A stretch of 64,000 bases of DNA from Datisca glomerata (lineage: Eukaryota > Streptophyta > Magnoliopsida > Cucurbitales > Datiscaceae), in NCBI GenBank assembly GCA_003255025.1, contig QANY01005406.1, positions 579,277 to 643,276 on the forward strand. The letters run 5' to 3'. Position numbers and translations under genes: made by a program. Shown here one piece after another: positions 49,085-61,589 of this stretch (position 1 is the first letter of the stretch; every line of letters starts with the position of its first letter). The notes under the pieces were generated by a model, which saw only the letters and a list, made by a program, of their open reading frames with translations, was not told where the DNA came from and searched no databases.

Positions 49085-51005
49085 GAACAATATACCCGAT
49101 AAAATTTACTTTGGAAATATATACTATTATTTCAAAATTAAGAAATCTATATCTTGGCCCACCAATTTCAAGTACTTTATTAAATATTTACTAAATTGTC
49201 ATTCAACATTAATGATGCTCTTTTGGTTTAGTCTAACCAAAGTTTTTTTTCAACTACAATTTCCAATGCAACTTACACACTAGTTATCACGACTTCCTCT
49301 TCTTCACCACACTTTACATTATACGAGCTTCTACTTCATCTCATGTTTCTCTTTTATATTTTTTTCTTCTATTTGATGATTGGACTTTCTTTCATGCTCA
49401 CATTTGAAGTTTTTTTTCTTGTTGATGAAAGCATCTATTCATCCTCACAATGTACTCACATTTTGATTTATGAAGTTTTAAAGTATGCACTTCTGATGAG
49501 TTGAAGAAAACTTATGACAATATCTCCTTCAAGTATTGAATACTTAAATACTTTGAGTAGTCAAATATTAGTATTTGTTGCATTCTAGCACATGTGAGAC
49601 TCTTTATAGCCAAGTCAATAATGTCATGTTATATTGAGAGTTGTTTAATTTTGTGAGTATGTAAATTGTATGTACTTTATGACGACTTGAACCCTTCAAG
49701 TCGTTATTTATAACTATTTGAATTCCTCAAGTAGTTAGTTTTCTTATGCCAATAAGCAACCAAGATAGAAAGTGACTATTTGAAGGGTTCAAGTAGTTGC
49801 TTACGACTACTTGCACCATTCAAATAGTTGTTCTGTCAGTAAGCAACTCAGAGATCAAGTAACTACTTGAAGAGTTCAAGTAGTTGTTTATGACTACTTG
49901 AACCCTTCAAGTAGTTATTTTATTCTATCAATAAACAACTCAAACATCAGGTGACTACTTGAATAATTTAAGTAATTATTTGTAACTACTTGAACCCTTC
50001 AAATAGCTATTTTTATTCTCTCAACAAGCAACTTAGAGATCAAGTGACTACTTGAATTATTCAAATAGTTATTTATAACTACTTGACTTTTCAGTGCTGC
50101 TTCCTTAGGCTGAGGATGATGCCGCTAGTCCTCACTGACTCCAACCAAGAAGCAGAAGGAAAATGTGAAAAATCTAGAGAAAAAACACAATACGCAATTC
50201 ATGCTTTAAATAAGCTGTAAAGACTAACAAAAAAGGATGGAACAGCAGCTACGAGCTAAAGTCGATAAAATAGCTTAAGAGAGAGTGAAACCCCAAAATA
50301 AAGCAAAATCGTAGGAGACAAGGCTGTAGTCACAGCTGAGGGTTTTAAAGTCGTCTCTTAAAAAGTCAAAACACGAGCTGCCAAGAGGATGAAATGTAGT
50401 CCTAATCCTTCAATTGAAGACTTCTAAGTATAACATGTCATTATGGACTTGGCTATAAAGGGTCACACATGTTCTAGAAGGCATCGAGTACTAATATTTG
50501 GCTACTCTAGGTCTTCAAGTATTCAATACTTGAAGGAGATATTGTCATAAATTTTCTTCAATTCATCTTTTCATATTTTGACATAAGAAATGAAAGTGAA
50601 TAATTGAAACCTTCACAAAACAAAATGTGAGTACATGCTAGAGGATGAAGAGATGCTTTCATCAACAAGAAAAAAACTTTAAATGTGAGCGTGAAAGAAG
50701 CCTCAATCATTAATGAGAAAAAAAATAAACAAAGAGAAACATAGGGCGAAGGAGAACTCATATGATGTAAAGTGCGGTGAAGAAGATGAAGTTGTAATGA
50801 GAAGTTTGTAAGATGCATTGTAAATTATAGTTGAAAAAAGATTTTAATTAGACTAAATCAAAAAAGCTATCATTGAAATTGAATTACAATTTAGTAAATA
50901 TTTCATAAAATAGTTAAAAATTGGTGAGCTCATAATATATATTTCATAATTTTGAGAAATTTCTAAATAAACTTTTAAAGGGTATACTTCCAAAATTGAC
51001 TTTAC
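49085..51005. mobile_element. long-terminal-inverted-repeat DNA element, possibly MULE-like or foldback
   Basis: The arms 49085-49634 and 50429-51005 are inverted copies. Paired landmarks are TATACCCGATAAAATTTACT with AGTATACCC-TTTAAAAGTTTA, TTACTAAATTGT near 49187 and 50884, CCTTCAAGTATT near 49530 and 50520, and GCCAAGTC near 49608 and 50450. The arms are diverged. The centre holds a palindromic array and about 330 bp of unrecognised sequence, with no transposase. Arms of over 500 bp fit MULE-like or foldback elements; a 9-bp target duplication was not established. Confidence 0.65.
49679..50092. repeat. palindromic tandem array, about 92-bp unit, four to five copies
   Basis: Each unit carries both ACTACTTGAA and TTCAAGTAGT, often as the perfect palindrome-like GACTACTTGAACCCTTCAAG followed by TAGT, plus a spacer such as CAGTAAGCAACTCAGAGATC. 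It lies between the inverted arms of the surrounding element. Confidence 0.85.
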
Positions 51006-51421
51006 AACTAAAAATTTAAAACAATTTTATACATAAAAATAAACTTACGAGGAAAATAATAAATTAAGATATCACGCGTCCATCTAGTTTAAACTGTGAA
51101 AATAATTTTTTGAAAAATAAAATGAAACAAAAAATAATTTTTTTTCAAAAACTGATAGTAAAAAACTAGTGGTATTATTCAAGATTGTAATTTTTTATTT
51201 TTATAAAATCAAACAGAAATTAAAATACATGTTGATAATTTTATTTTTAAATTATTATTAAACTCAACACCAGAGAGAGAGAGAGAGGAACCAAACGAGA
51301 CTTACCGACCTACTCCAACGCAATGGGAAAGAATTTTGGGACTGTGGGGGTACCAACCATTTTTATATTGCTTACGTCACTGCTCGCGCCACCTTGCGAT
51401 CTATAGAGAGACTAATGAGCC

Positions 51422-51428
51422 TATAAAA
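51422..51428 (+). promoter_or_regulatory. TATA box of the GSTL gene
   Basis: TATAAAA lies 86 nt before the start codon, leaving room for a 5' UTR of about 60 nt. A GA run at about 51273-51289 lies further upstream. Confidence 0.6.
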
Positions 51429-51513
51429 CTGGTTCCCCCTCGAACATTCTTCTCACTGATCCATTGCCACCGATCAATTTAAGCTTCAGAACTTTCCAGA
51501 AAGAAAGCACACA

Positions 51514-52233
51514 ATGGCGACTACGTGAGTATTGCTGATTTCGTTATGGTTTCTTCTTTTTAATTTACCTGTGGAAATTTTCGTTATGGTTTCTGTTTTT
51601 CTTTTACCAGCAGTGTTCAAGAGGAGCTCCCAACACCACTGGAAGCCACCGCTGAGCAACCTTCTCTCTTTGACGGAACGACGAGGTTCAATTCCATTTA
51701 TATGATTTGCATTCTGCTTTTATTGGTTTTTGTTTGTTCGTCGTCAATCGGCTCTGTGTTTGGCGATTCTGAAGATTTACTTCTGTCTTCTTCTTATTTC
51801 TTACCTTTGGATTTTGTGTTTGAAGGCTGTATCTCGCTTACACATGTCCATTTGCTCAGCGTGCGTGGATCGTTCGGAATTACAAGGTTGTTTATCTATA
51901 TTCGATTTTAGTTTCTATCTTTTAGTAGTTCATTATGCTTCAGTTTCCCTTTTACTTTTGGTTTTTTGGTAATTTGCACCATTCCTTGTCTGTTCTTGAT
52001 TATCGCATCTCAATCCCTTTTTTTTTTCCTTTTTGTGCTGTTTCTTCAATTTAGTCCGTTAATCTATTTTGTTTGGGTACAGGGACTGCAAGAGAAGATT
52101 AAGTTAGTTCCTCTGAACCTTCAAAACAGGCCTGCCTGGTACAAGGAAAAAGTATACTCAGTAAACAAGGTGATCTATTTAAACCAAAATTCTACATTTT
52201 CGGAATTGTAAGTTTTTGTTTGAACATCTATCG

Positions 52234-52272
<39 letters not shown>

Positions 52273-53551
52273 ACTGATGATTGAGATTCGATAAGTTTCT
52301 TCCTAATAACAGGTTCCGTCTTTGGAACACAATGGGAAAGTCCTGGGAGAGAGTCTTGATTTGATCAAATATATCGATAGTAACTTTGAAGGGCCTTCTC
52401 TTTTCCCTGATGTATGAAAAAATTATGTCCCCCTTGCTCCTAATTCTATTGAGCTTCTTTTCAAATCAGTTTTTCTTCCTTAGAAATTTGACTGTTTATG
52501 CTCTGAAAACATTTGTAGGATCCTGCTAAAAGACAGTTTGGTGAAGAGTTACTTTCTTACAGTGAGACATTCATGCGAACAGTCTATATTTCATTTAAAG
52601 GAGACCCAATTAAGGATGCCGGTAATTTCAACTTTCTTTCACTGAAAAAAGCATTTTGATTATGTATGTAGTTTGATCACAATTTGATGACTCTCACTAG
52701 GTCCTCAATTTGATTACTTGGAAAACGCATTGGGCAAGTTTGATGATGGGCCATTCCTCCTTGGCCAATTCAGTCTGGTAAGTTTAGTTTACATCGTTCA
52801 AACTTAAATCAGGAAGTTTGTGATATTTTTAGCTGAAAAAGTTTAATAAAGTTAATTTTGTAGAAGTAAGAATAGGTAGAATAGGTAATATTAAAATAGT
52901 ATTTAGAAAAAAATGAACTACTTAAGAACAGAGAACCGATATTTTCAATGTTTTCAGTTTGACCATTGAAGTCGATAATTTGGTGACTAATGTGTTTACA
53001 GGTGGACATTGCCTACATTCCCTTCGTAGAAAGATTCCAAGTTTTCTTATTAGATGTGTGGAAGTTTGACATTACAGAAGGAAGGCCTAAGCTGGCTATA
53101 TGGATTGAGGTACATTACTTAAGAGAAGGCTATATAGTTTATACTGAATATCAAAATGGCCCAAGGCCATCTTTTTTTGTGGAGTTTCTTCCCAAGCATA
53201 TTATTATCTGCACCCCTATTATTGTTTCCCCCCCTAAAAAAAATTATTGCCAGCATATTTCTGCCTAAGGCTATAGTTTTTACACTATTTGTTAATTTGA
53301 TTATCTGTATTGCACTAGTAATCTCATATTTCTTGTTGCAATAATTTGGGCAGGAGATCAACAAGATTGATGCTTATAAACAAACAAAAACTATTCCTAA
53401 AGATGTTGTTGAGCTTTACAAGAAGCGGTTCTTGGTACTCTCTCTCTCTCTGCCTTCGAAAATGACTAACAGATAATTGTTTTCTCGTTTTGCCTTTTCT
53501 TTTTTGCTGATATATTTATACATAATATCTTCTTATCAGGCCCAGGAGTAA
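51514..53551 (+). CDS. GSTL: lambda-class glutathione S-transferase (10 exons)
   Basis: Exons 51514-51524, 51611-51685, 51826-51886, 52083-52169, 52313-52411, 52519-52621, 52701-52777, 53002-53109, 53354-53434 and 53540-53551 join in phase to 237 codons, the usual length for the family. The thioredoxin-fold N-terminus has LYLAYTCPFAQRAWIV, where the Cys of CPFAQR is the lambda-class active residue (not the Ser of tau/phi GSTs). It is followed by KVPSLEHNGKVLGES with the glutathione-binding cis-Pro and Glu-Ser. The helical C-terminal domain includes DGPFLLGQFSLVDIAYIPFVER. Known members act as deglutathionylating thiol reductases on glutathione conjugates, in the cytosol or plastid. No transit peptide is seen, so cytosolic is likely. 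Exon 1 is only 11 nt (MAT plus two bases). The last exon encodes AQE and the stop. Confidence 0.95.
52237..52269. repeat. (AT)16 microsatellite in GSTL intron 4
   Basis: An uninterrupted AT run between the splice sites at 52170 and 52312. Confidence 0.95.
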
Positions 53552-54037
53552 GCTTGAAGCTATGATGTTTTTCATAAAAGTAAATAAGAGGTTCTTGTGC
53601 TCTTGTGTAATGCTTCGTCGTTGTTTAAATAGGAATATGTACTCTGTGTTATTAGCTCCAATTACAGATGGACTTGGTAGTTATAGATGCCTGATCAGTT
53701 TGTCTCAGCTTTCACTATGAATAATGAAATTGCTGCCATTTGAGTACTAAAATCTTTGTGAAATTCTGTTTTGCTTTATTTTTCAATAGTCATTTCTTGT
53801 ACATTGGGTTTTGCGGATCAAAACCGGGTCGGATATGGACATTGCAGATTTGATGAGCATGTGCCACATGTTGATGCGTAGTTTGTAGCACGTCGCCTGT
53901 CGCCTATGTGACCGTCGGTAGTTTCTAATGGATAATTAGATAGAGGAACTATTTGCGCGATATCCTAAATTGAATGTTTGTACATTTTAGCCTTTTATTA
54001 ACTCAAATATAGCGCATACAAAATGAACGAGCTATGA
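53552..54037. other. 3' UTR of GSTL and intergenic sequence
   Basis: No further gene is seen. A short GC-richer segment at 53820-53930 has no recognisable feature. Confidence 0.4.
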
Positions 54038-54425
54038 TGTTAAGAACAGATGAAGAATAATCAGGTTTGGATCGTGTAGTCTAGATCAATCAAGTGCAGC
54101 TAATTATGATGCACCATAGAATTACCAGTATATCTATACGCAGAGTGAACATGTAAAAATCCTTTGTGGAGCCACGCTAGACATGACCAATCAGAAAGGG
54201 GCGTGCGGACTACTACCGTGACGAAGCGGGAAAAGCTAATCTAAATCGTTGTATCCCATTAGATGGTTCAAGCTTGATCAGTTGTTAATATAGATAAGAT
54301 AAGCTTGATTAGTTGTTAGTATAGATGAATTAAATCTGATATGATAAGCTCTATCTTAGAAGAATATTTCGTTTATTCTCTGTATTTTAAGGGATATAGT
54401 TAAACTGTGTGACTAATTAAGAGCC

Positions 54426-54433
54426 TATAAATA
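54426..54433 (+). promoter_or_regulatory. TATA box in the Gypsy 5' LTR
   Basis: TATAAATA in the sequence GAGCCTATAAATATAAAT, about 120 nt before the LTR end, is a plausible LTR promoter. Activity unknown. Confidence 0.45.
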
Positions 54434-54642
54434 TAAATCAATTGTAAACCCAAGCATTCAATATAAATCGAGCAATTATTTTAATATTCTCAAGAATGCT
54501 CTCTCTCACTCTTTATTATTCAGCTTATTTTTTAGTGTGAAGAATTTTTTCTTTGCATTTTGGTGCTTTCATTGAGAGCTGAGAGTTCCACTTGAGATTA
54601 TAACCAAAGATGCCTCGCACTAGCTCGCATGTTGTCTGAGAA

Positions 54643-55560
54643 ATGGGAAACAATGCTAACGCAGCCGTCAACCCCCCAGACCAGCCCGCACAGTCAACGG
54701 GAGTGCGTGATATGATCCATACCATTTTGACCGGGATGCAAGTTATAGAGAGTCGTAACAGTGAAGCAATGAGAAACTCATGGCAAATCGTGCAAGAACA
54801 TATCGTTACGTTGCAACGGGAGAGAACGGGGACAAGAACAGAAGTCAGCCAAAAGATGTGGTATGGGAATGAGAAGTGGAAAACCAGAATGAGGAACAGA
54901 GTGCAGACACACCAACAACCAAAGCCGGTAGCTAGCCACAACGCCCATCATGAGGGAATGAAAGTCACTTCACGTGATAAAGGAAAAAGAACTGGAGATG
55001 AGAACGGGCCCACATAGCCAAATGCGGAACAAGCAAAGAGAAAATGCTTGAGATGAGGAAGTTGGGAGCAGATGAAATAGTGGACCCAGAACTTTAACCA
55101 AGTCCTTTTTATGTATGAAAATTTTGGCCGCCCTCGTTCCAAAGAAGTTCATCGCTCTTAAGTTCAAGTGGTACGAGGGAAAGTCAGATTCTGTAGACCA
55201 TCTCTGACGTTTTAAGCAAGTAATGGCGCTTTATCAACACGAGGATGAACTGATGTGTCAGATGTCCCCAACTAGTCTGGACGGGAATGCATTAAAGTGA
55301 TACCATTCTCTACCTCCTTGTTCAATTGGTAGTTTTGCTAGAATGTCTTCTATTTTTCTAGAGCAGTATTCCACCTACCGAATGATGATGGAAGATTCAA
55401 AGTACCTTTTGACTATCACAATCAGAAAAAGAGAGTCGTTGCGAGATTACACTCACTGCTTCAAGGATGAGATGGCGAAAGTGGAAAATTGTAATCGTGT
55501 GGCCAAACTGGCATTCAGACATGATTTAGATCTCAACTCGTAATTGTTTAAGGCTATATA
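54643..55560 (+). pseudogene. Gypsy gag pseudogene
   Basis: It starts MGNNANAAVNPPDQPAQSTG. After several frame breaks it shows retrotransposon-gag features: FKWYEGKSD-like sequence near 55165, then FLEQYSTYRMMMEDSKYLLT and KRESLRDYTHCFKDEMAKVE. Stops lie at about 55017, 55205 and 55298. Confidence 0.75.
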
Positions 55561-56652
55561 AAAGAACAAGCCCCCACAATGGCAGAGATTTTCCTTTGGG
55601 TGCAAATATACATAGCCCTAGAGGAAGAAAGAAAGAGTATTAAGAAGTTGATCGAGCAAAAAAATTTAGGATAATGAAAAGATGACGACAGTGTGAGAGC
55701 GGGAAAGCATGGAACAGAACACTAAAAAAAGAAGACGGAAGAGAAGAGGAGCGACTTCGAGAAAAGGCCAAGACTAGCTAGCAGAGTCCACCCTAGGGAC
55801 AAGGTTTACACCCCAGTGACCATCCCAATAAATCTTGGCTGAGGCGGCCCCATCCGACTATGAAGGAGCCAAGTCAGAGAGATAAGGACAAGTATTGTCG
55901 TTACCATCGAAGCGCTGGCCATGAAACCATATATTACTACTAGTTAAAGGACTACATTGAGAAGCTTGTGGAAGAAGGACATTTGAAGGAGTTCGTTTCG
56001 AGGAGAGACCAACCAAGGAGGGAAGTAAATGAAGAGCGTCTCAAAGAAAAGGAACCGCTGAGGATGGTGGACATAATTATTGCCCTGATAGAATCTGATG
56101 GTACGATGATAAAAGAAAGGAAGATCTATTGCAAGAAGCTGACTCTCGTGGTAAATAATGACCCAGGGGAAACGCGTGGAAACATAACCAATTATTTTTT
56201 ATGAAGAGGGCAATAAGCATGACGGAAACAGTGATACATTGGTGATCACCATTCAATTTAGAAATTGTTTGTTAAGGAGAGTTTCGATTGATGACGAGAG
56301 TGTAGTGAACATTCTCCATTGCTCAACCTTTGAGAAGACGGCAATCGACGCCCCAAATCTCCGAAGCATGGGACAACCACTCATTGCGTTCAATGGAACC
56401 ATAATGTGTTCAAAAGGGATTTTATCACTTCCGGTGCGGGCGGACCCATTCAACCACATTACCAATTTTGTAGTCGTTGATACGTCGTCGCCCTATAACA
56501 CAATTCTAGGGAGAACGTGGATTCACAAGATGAGAGCTGTCTCTTCAACATACTACCAAACCTTGAAGTATCCGTCACCAGATGGAGTACGGACAATTGT
56601 GGGGATCATGAATAAGCTAGATGTTGCACGATTTCAGCAATTGATTTTGTAA
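55561..56652 (+). pseudogene. Gypsy gag 3' part and aspartic protease pseudogene
   Basis: A broken zinc-knuckle region (about 55880-55950, with YCRYHRSAGHET-type sequence) precedes a retropepsin-like segment. There VSIDDESVVNILHCSTFEK replaces the usual DxGSS active-site block and is followed by PYNTILGRTWIHKMRAV. The catalytic D-(S/T)-G is not intact. Confidence 0.7.
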
Positions 56653-56819
56653 GAAAGAAGGACACGTTCTTGGGAATAGGGAAGGAAAAAATGAGCAATA
56701 ACAACTAGAGGAGGATGAACCAGGTGAGAGCAACCCAAGGTGCGAAGTCGGGAATGAAGCCAAACCCGTAGATCTGGTGGACGGGAAAGTAACGACATTG
56801 GGAGCGGGACTGACTAAAG

Positions 56820-57420
56820 TGGAAAAAGCATAGCTTAAGGAGTTTCTCAGAGAGAATGCAGACATTTTCACTACAACTGTGAAAGAAATGTCAGGTATTG
56901 ATGAATCAATAATTTGTCATAAACTAAATGTTGATCCATTCATTAAGCTTGTGAAATAGAAGAAGCGGTCTTTCACCCCCGAAATAAAAGTGGCTATAAA
57001 AAAAGAGGTGGAGAATTTACTCGAAGTCGGGTTCATCAGAGATGTCAGCTACCCGGAGTGGTTGGCAAAAGTTGTGATGGTAAAAAATAAGAGTGGAAAG
57101 TGGAGGATCTATGTAGATTTTACGAACCTGAATAAATTTCCTAAATGATGATTACATGTTGTCGAGAATTGATCAAATGGTAGATACGACACCTGGATAT
57201 AAGTTCCTAAGCTTCAATGGATGCTTATTTTGGATATAATTAGGTGAAAATGTTCCGATCTGATCAAGAAAATACATCTTTGATAATTGACTTTGGAATA
57301 TTTTGGTAACCAAATTAGTTGCTAACCAAATATCAGGAAAGTACAACACAAAGGATTGAAGAATGGCGGAGTATTTGCAGAGTGCTAAGGAAATGCTATA
57401 ATTGTTCAAAAGTTATGAGA
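56820..57420 (+). pseudogene. Gypsy reverse transcriptase remnant with catalytic core deleted
   Basis: The N-terminal RT part is readable: FLRENADIFTTTVKEMSGID, HKLNVDPFIKLVK, VENLLEVGFIRDVSYPEWLA and GKWRIYVDFTNLN. After a degenerate MDAYFGYN-like block and TSLIIDFGIF the sequence jumps to an RNase H-like KLVANQISGKYNTKD. The YxDD box and most of RNase H are absent. Confidence 0.75.
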
Positions 57421-57639
57421 TTACGCAAGATGCATTGGCAAATTTAGGGTCTTCAGCTCAATTCCCATTAAGAAGAACTGTCACCATAGAATATCTAAGT
57501 GAGCCAAGTACAAAGACACCCATGGAAGCGGTAGTCACAGTGGGGGACGGTGAGTATGACTAGCAGAAGAGCATCGTACAATACATTCTCTATGAGGAGC
57601 TCCTGGCTAATTAAATGGAAGTCTGGAAGCTCCATAAAT

Positions 57640-58760
57640 GGAGCGCAAGGTATACCTTAATTGATGGGGAACTGTATAGGAGGTCACTCTTGGGCGTATA
57701 CCTCAAATGTAATGCCCCAACATAAGCCAAGTACGTGATGGCTGAAGTACACGAAGGATTCTGCGGGAACCATTCAGGCGGGAGATCTTTGGCCAACAAG
57801 TTGTTAAACGAAGGATACTATTGGCCAAATATGAAAGAAGAAGCATAGTATTTTATGAATAAGTGTGAGAAATGCCAATGTTATGCACTCATTCCAAAGA
57901 TGGCTCCCAAAAAATTAAAAACACTTATAAGCCCCTGGTCGTTCATGCAATGGAAATTGATGTAGTCAGGCCACTACCGATGGCTCCCTCTCAGAGAGGT
58001 TCTTACTGGTCACGATCGACTACTTTTCAAAGTGGAAACTTTTGCTAGAGTATGAGAAGAGGAGGTAAGAAAGTTCTTATGGAAAAGCATTGGTTACGGG
58101 ATCCCCAAAGTGTTTATTTCTGATAACGGGTTTCATTTCACCGGAAGTCAAGTGAAAAACTTTTGTGATGGTATTCGAATTAAAAACAAATTGTCAACTC
58201 CTTACTATCCTTAAGGAAACGAGCAAGTAAAGAGATCAAACAGAGCAATCCTTGACAATCTAAAGAAACAGTTGGAAGCTGCCAAAGGGCAGTGGGTTGA
58301 GAAGTTATTGTCAGCTCTCTAGGTGTACCGGACAACACCATGTGAACCGATTGGAGAAAAATATTTCACCCTAGCATTTGGGATATAAGCTGTCATACCA
58401 ATTGAAATTGGGTGCGCCATAATAAGATCAGGTATAGTTGAAGTCACAAATGCAGAACGGATGACGGAAAGCTTGAACTTCTTAGAATAAAAATGGGAGG
58501 CCGCTCTGGTGAGAAAGACCAATTACAACCAAAAAAGAAAAGAGTACTTCCAAAAGAGAGTCAAAGGACGACAATTTAAAATGGGAGATCTTGTGCTAGA
58601 GAGGACTTTTCAATCAAACGAAGGCAAATTGAGACCAAATTGGGAAAGACCTTTCATAGTCAATGCAGTCAGAGGAAACAAATCTTACTACTTAATGACC
58701 AATGAGGGAAGTGTCTTGTCTAAGCTTTGGAATGCTTTACATTTATGCAAATATCATGTG
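57640..58760 (+). pseudogene. Gypsy integrase pseudogene
   Basis: An HHCC zinc finger ([20 protein letters not shown] ... YFMNKCEKCQCYA) is followed by a damaged core. PKVFISDNGFHFTGSQVKNF is retained, and TPYYP-GNEQVKRSNRAIL stands where QANGQVE is usual. The C-terminal part is clean: GRQFKMGDLVLERTFQSNEG, LRPNWERPFIVN and LHLCKYHV, then a stop. No chromodomain follows, fitting a Tat-type Gypsy lineage. Confidence 0.8.
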
Positions 58761-58799
58761 TAATTATTTTCTGTTATAGTGAAAACATTTATATCTGTG

Positions 58800-59095
58800 A
58801 TTTTTCCCGTTAAGGGGTTTTCACGTAAAAATTTGATGCTCATTATTTCTCTCTCAGGAATTAAAGGAAATGGGCCTCTAAGCATAAAAAAGCTTAAGTC
58901 TATGAAGATTGTTGTCTATGCACATCATCTTCTAAAGAAAAATGAGCCCCTGAGATTAAAAAGAGCTTAAGTCTAGGGATACATTTGTCTTCTAAAGGAA
59001 AACGGACCCCTAAGTTCAGCGAGAACTTAAGTCTATGAAGACATTCATCTTCTAAAGGAAAACGGGCCCCTGAGCCTACAAAAAGCAAGTTCGTT
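58800..59095. repeat. tandem repeat, about 60-70 bp, four to five copies, in the Gypsy 3' region
   Basis: Units contain TTCTAAAGGAAAACGG, GCCCCTGAG, AGCTTAAGTCTATGAAG. The reverse complement resembles 21400-21650. Confidence 0.75.
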
Positions 59096-59118
59096 AGGAA
59101 TGATGTCTACAACATCAC

Positions 59119-61553
59119 TGTAACATCCTAAAATTTTTATCAAGTTTTAGTTAAAATATTTTACTAAAAACATTACAGAAGCTAGGTCAATTTTTCTTTT
59201 AAAAAAACAAACTCACGTAAATACGATAATATATTATAGAAAATAAAATCCTTCATCAAACTCCTAATTACATAAAAAGAAATTTTACTTAATAAAACAT
59301 TCATGACCCAAGAGTACGTGTTTTTGAAGTCTCATGATTTAACTTAAATAAAACCCAACATCAAATAAACAATTACTAAGACTTTTAAATACGACTCGAT
59401 GACTCTTGTTCATTTCCAGAGACTCTAGAACTTTTCGAGAATAAACTCCTCATCAATGTTATCATCATCTGAAAATTTATAATAAAACAAAGTGAATATA
59501 TAAAAATATACTCAGTAAGTAAAATATGGCATATGCAAAACAGAACAATGTTCACAGTCACATACAAATCGTAACACATGCATACTTTTCATATCTTTCT
59601 TACAAAGTTCGCTGGCCAACTTTCATTAGAGTTCACCACCACACCCACAACAGAGATTACCCGTCGGTAATTGTTAGCTGTAGTTAAGTACATGTGACTT
59701 TTCTAACTAGTACTACTACGTACCTTTGAAGAGGTGGAACCAGTTGGGCTAACGCCTTCCCACAAAACTAACCAAAGCATATAACAAAGACATTTTTCCT
59801 AAGGATTAGGCAAACAGAGATATTTCCTGAAGGACAAGGCGAACAAAGTAGAATAGTGGGTACGTGACTCTAATGACACATAATTAATTCTTCACGCATT
59901 CATTTTACATTTATTCTTATCTTACAACATATATTAACTCATCAAACATACAATATAATAAAACACAACAACACCATAATTGAACAATGTTATGAAGAAA
60001 GAAGCATCATAGTACATTATGCATCACAAAATATAAACATAGTTCTATTATAAATTTCAGCCATACAATGCAAAAAATTACATACAAACATTTCACTTAC
60101 CTTATATACCTCTGTAAGTTCTTAAAGTTCAAGTCCTGAAAGGATAAAGGAGAAATAAATTGTTCTTAGATGTTTTCAAACACTAACGAAAGAAAAACGG
60201 TTTGGATGTATGGTTTTGAAAATTCATTATAAACTGTACCGAACATAAAAATTTACGAAACTTAGTTTGGACGTTGATACATGCCTAATAGATCTTGATT
60301 TAAAATCTTGTAACTTTTTGAAAGTATTTTCGTATTGAAAATTATTATCAATTAGAATCCGTCTGGCAGTAAACTGAAACTCAGATTTACAAGTTTAACT
60401 ACTCATTTAATTACCATTTCTTATCTAAAAATTACAAAAATTTACAGAACTCTATGTACATATGATAAAACATAATGTCAAATATTTGAGCCAAAATGAT
60501 GTAATTTATGCTGGAAATGAAGCCATGAAGATGAGCTGGTCTGCTCCTAATATTCAGGTTTCTAAAGGAGATCTGAATTTTTTTTATCATGCAAATGAAT
60601 TTTTAAAATTATGAAATATTTACACGAGTAAGATTAATGTCTAGTAATAATGTTTTGAGAGTTTTTATTAGAAATTTCTTATTAAAAAATCATTTCACTA
60701 TACTGTCAGAATTTTCACCAGTAATCTGTTTTCTATATACATAAAACAATAATTTTAAAACTCTATATCATATGACATTGAACTGATAAAATTCTATATG
60801 TGTATAATTCAAGATGAAGAGAAATAAAAGTACCAATAACAAGTTTGATGACCCAAGGAAGCGAAAGAGTGAAACCAATTCTTCAAAATGAAAGGTCGAT
60901 AATGAAACGATTTTTCTGAAATATATAAAATTTCTTGATTCATGAGAGTAAGAGGACAAATTCTCAGTATTTTGTAGTTGATCGTTAAGGAGTAAAAAAC
61001 TATGGGATTTAATTATAACAGAAGAATAAAAAAGGGAAATAAGGAGGTAGAGATTTTCTTGATAAAGAGAGTATGAGTTTTCAATCTAATGGAAAACTCC
61101 GTCTACAACAGTTACAAGGAGTTAGAGTGGGGGTGGAGGTGGGGGGTGAGGGTGCAACCAAAAAAATGGAAATGGTGGAAGTGAGAAAAACCACCTAATT
61201 TGAAATGCAAAGTGGGGTAATAATAAATCCCACGTTTTTTATACCAATACTATTGATTTGTTATTAGAATATGAATTCAATAAAAATCTAATTTGAACAT
61301 ATGAGTTATCAAATTTTATTAATAGAATTTAGATAATTTACACAATTTTTAACGTGAGCTAGATATCATTAAAATGACCATAGTTTTACTTTAATAGTAG
61401 AGCAATGATGTAAAACATTCAATAAAATGTTTATATTATAATTGAAGAAAATAGATCAACAATAATAATAATGAGAGCTATACTAAGAAAATACTTAACC
61501 ATTCTAAGAAAAACAAATGGCCAGTATACTGACCATAAAAGTCGGGTCTTACA
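59119..61553 (-). repeat. 3' LTR, about 2.4 kb
   Basis: The ends are TGTAA/TTACA inverted. It contains no coding sequence. The 5' partner would lie beyond the window. Confidence 0.75.
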
Positions 61554-61589
61554 TCCTCCCCTCCTTATAAAAATTTTTGTTCTAAAAAA

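Larger units (their letters stand above)
54038..59118 (+). mobile_element. Gypsy LTR retrotransposon, decayed, lacking its RT core and 3' LTR
   Basis: A probable 5' LTR (about 54038-54555) ends near TTTTTTCTTTGCA and is followed by TTTTGGTGCTTTCATTGAG, a primer-site-like start of the interior. Gag, protease, RT N-terminus, a short RNase H remnant and integrase follow on the plus strand, all with stops. Around 58800-59095 there are tandem repeats in the 3' untranslated region. Before a 3' LTR appears, the sequence stops at the LTR of another element at 59119. The shared 3' repeats link it to the 19.5-24.7 kb element. The left boundary is approximate. Confidence 0.78.
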
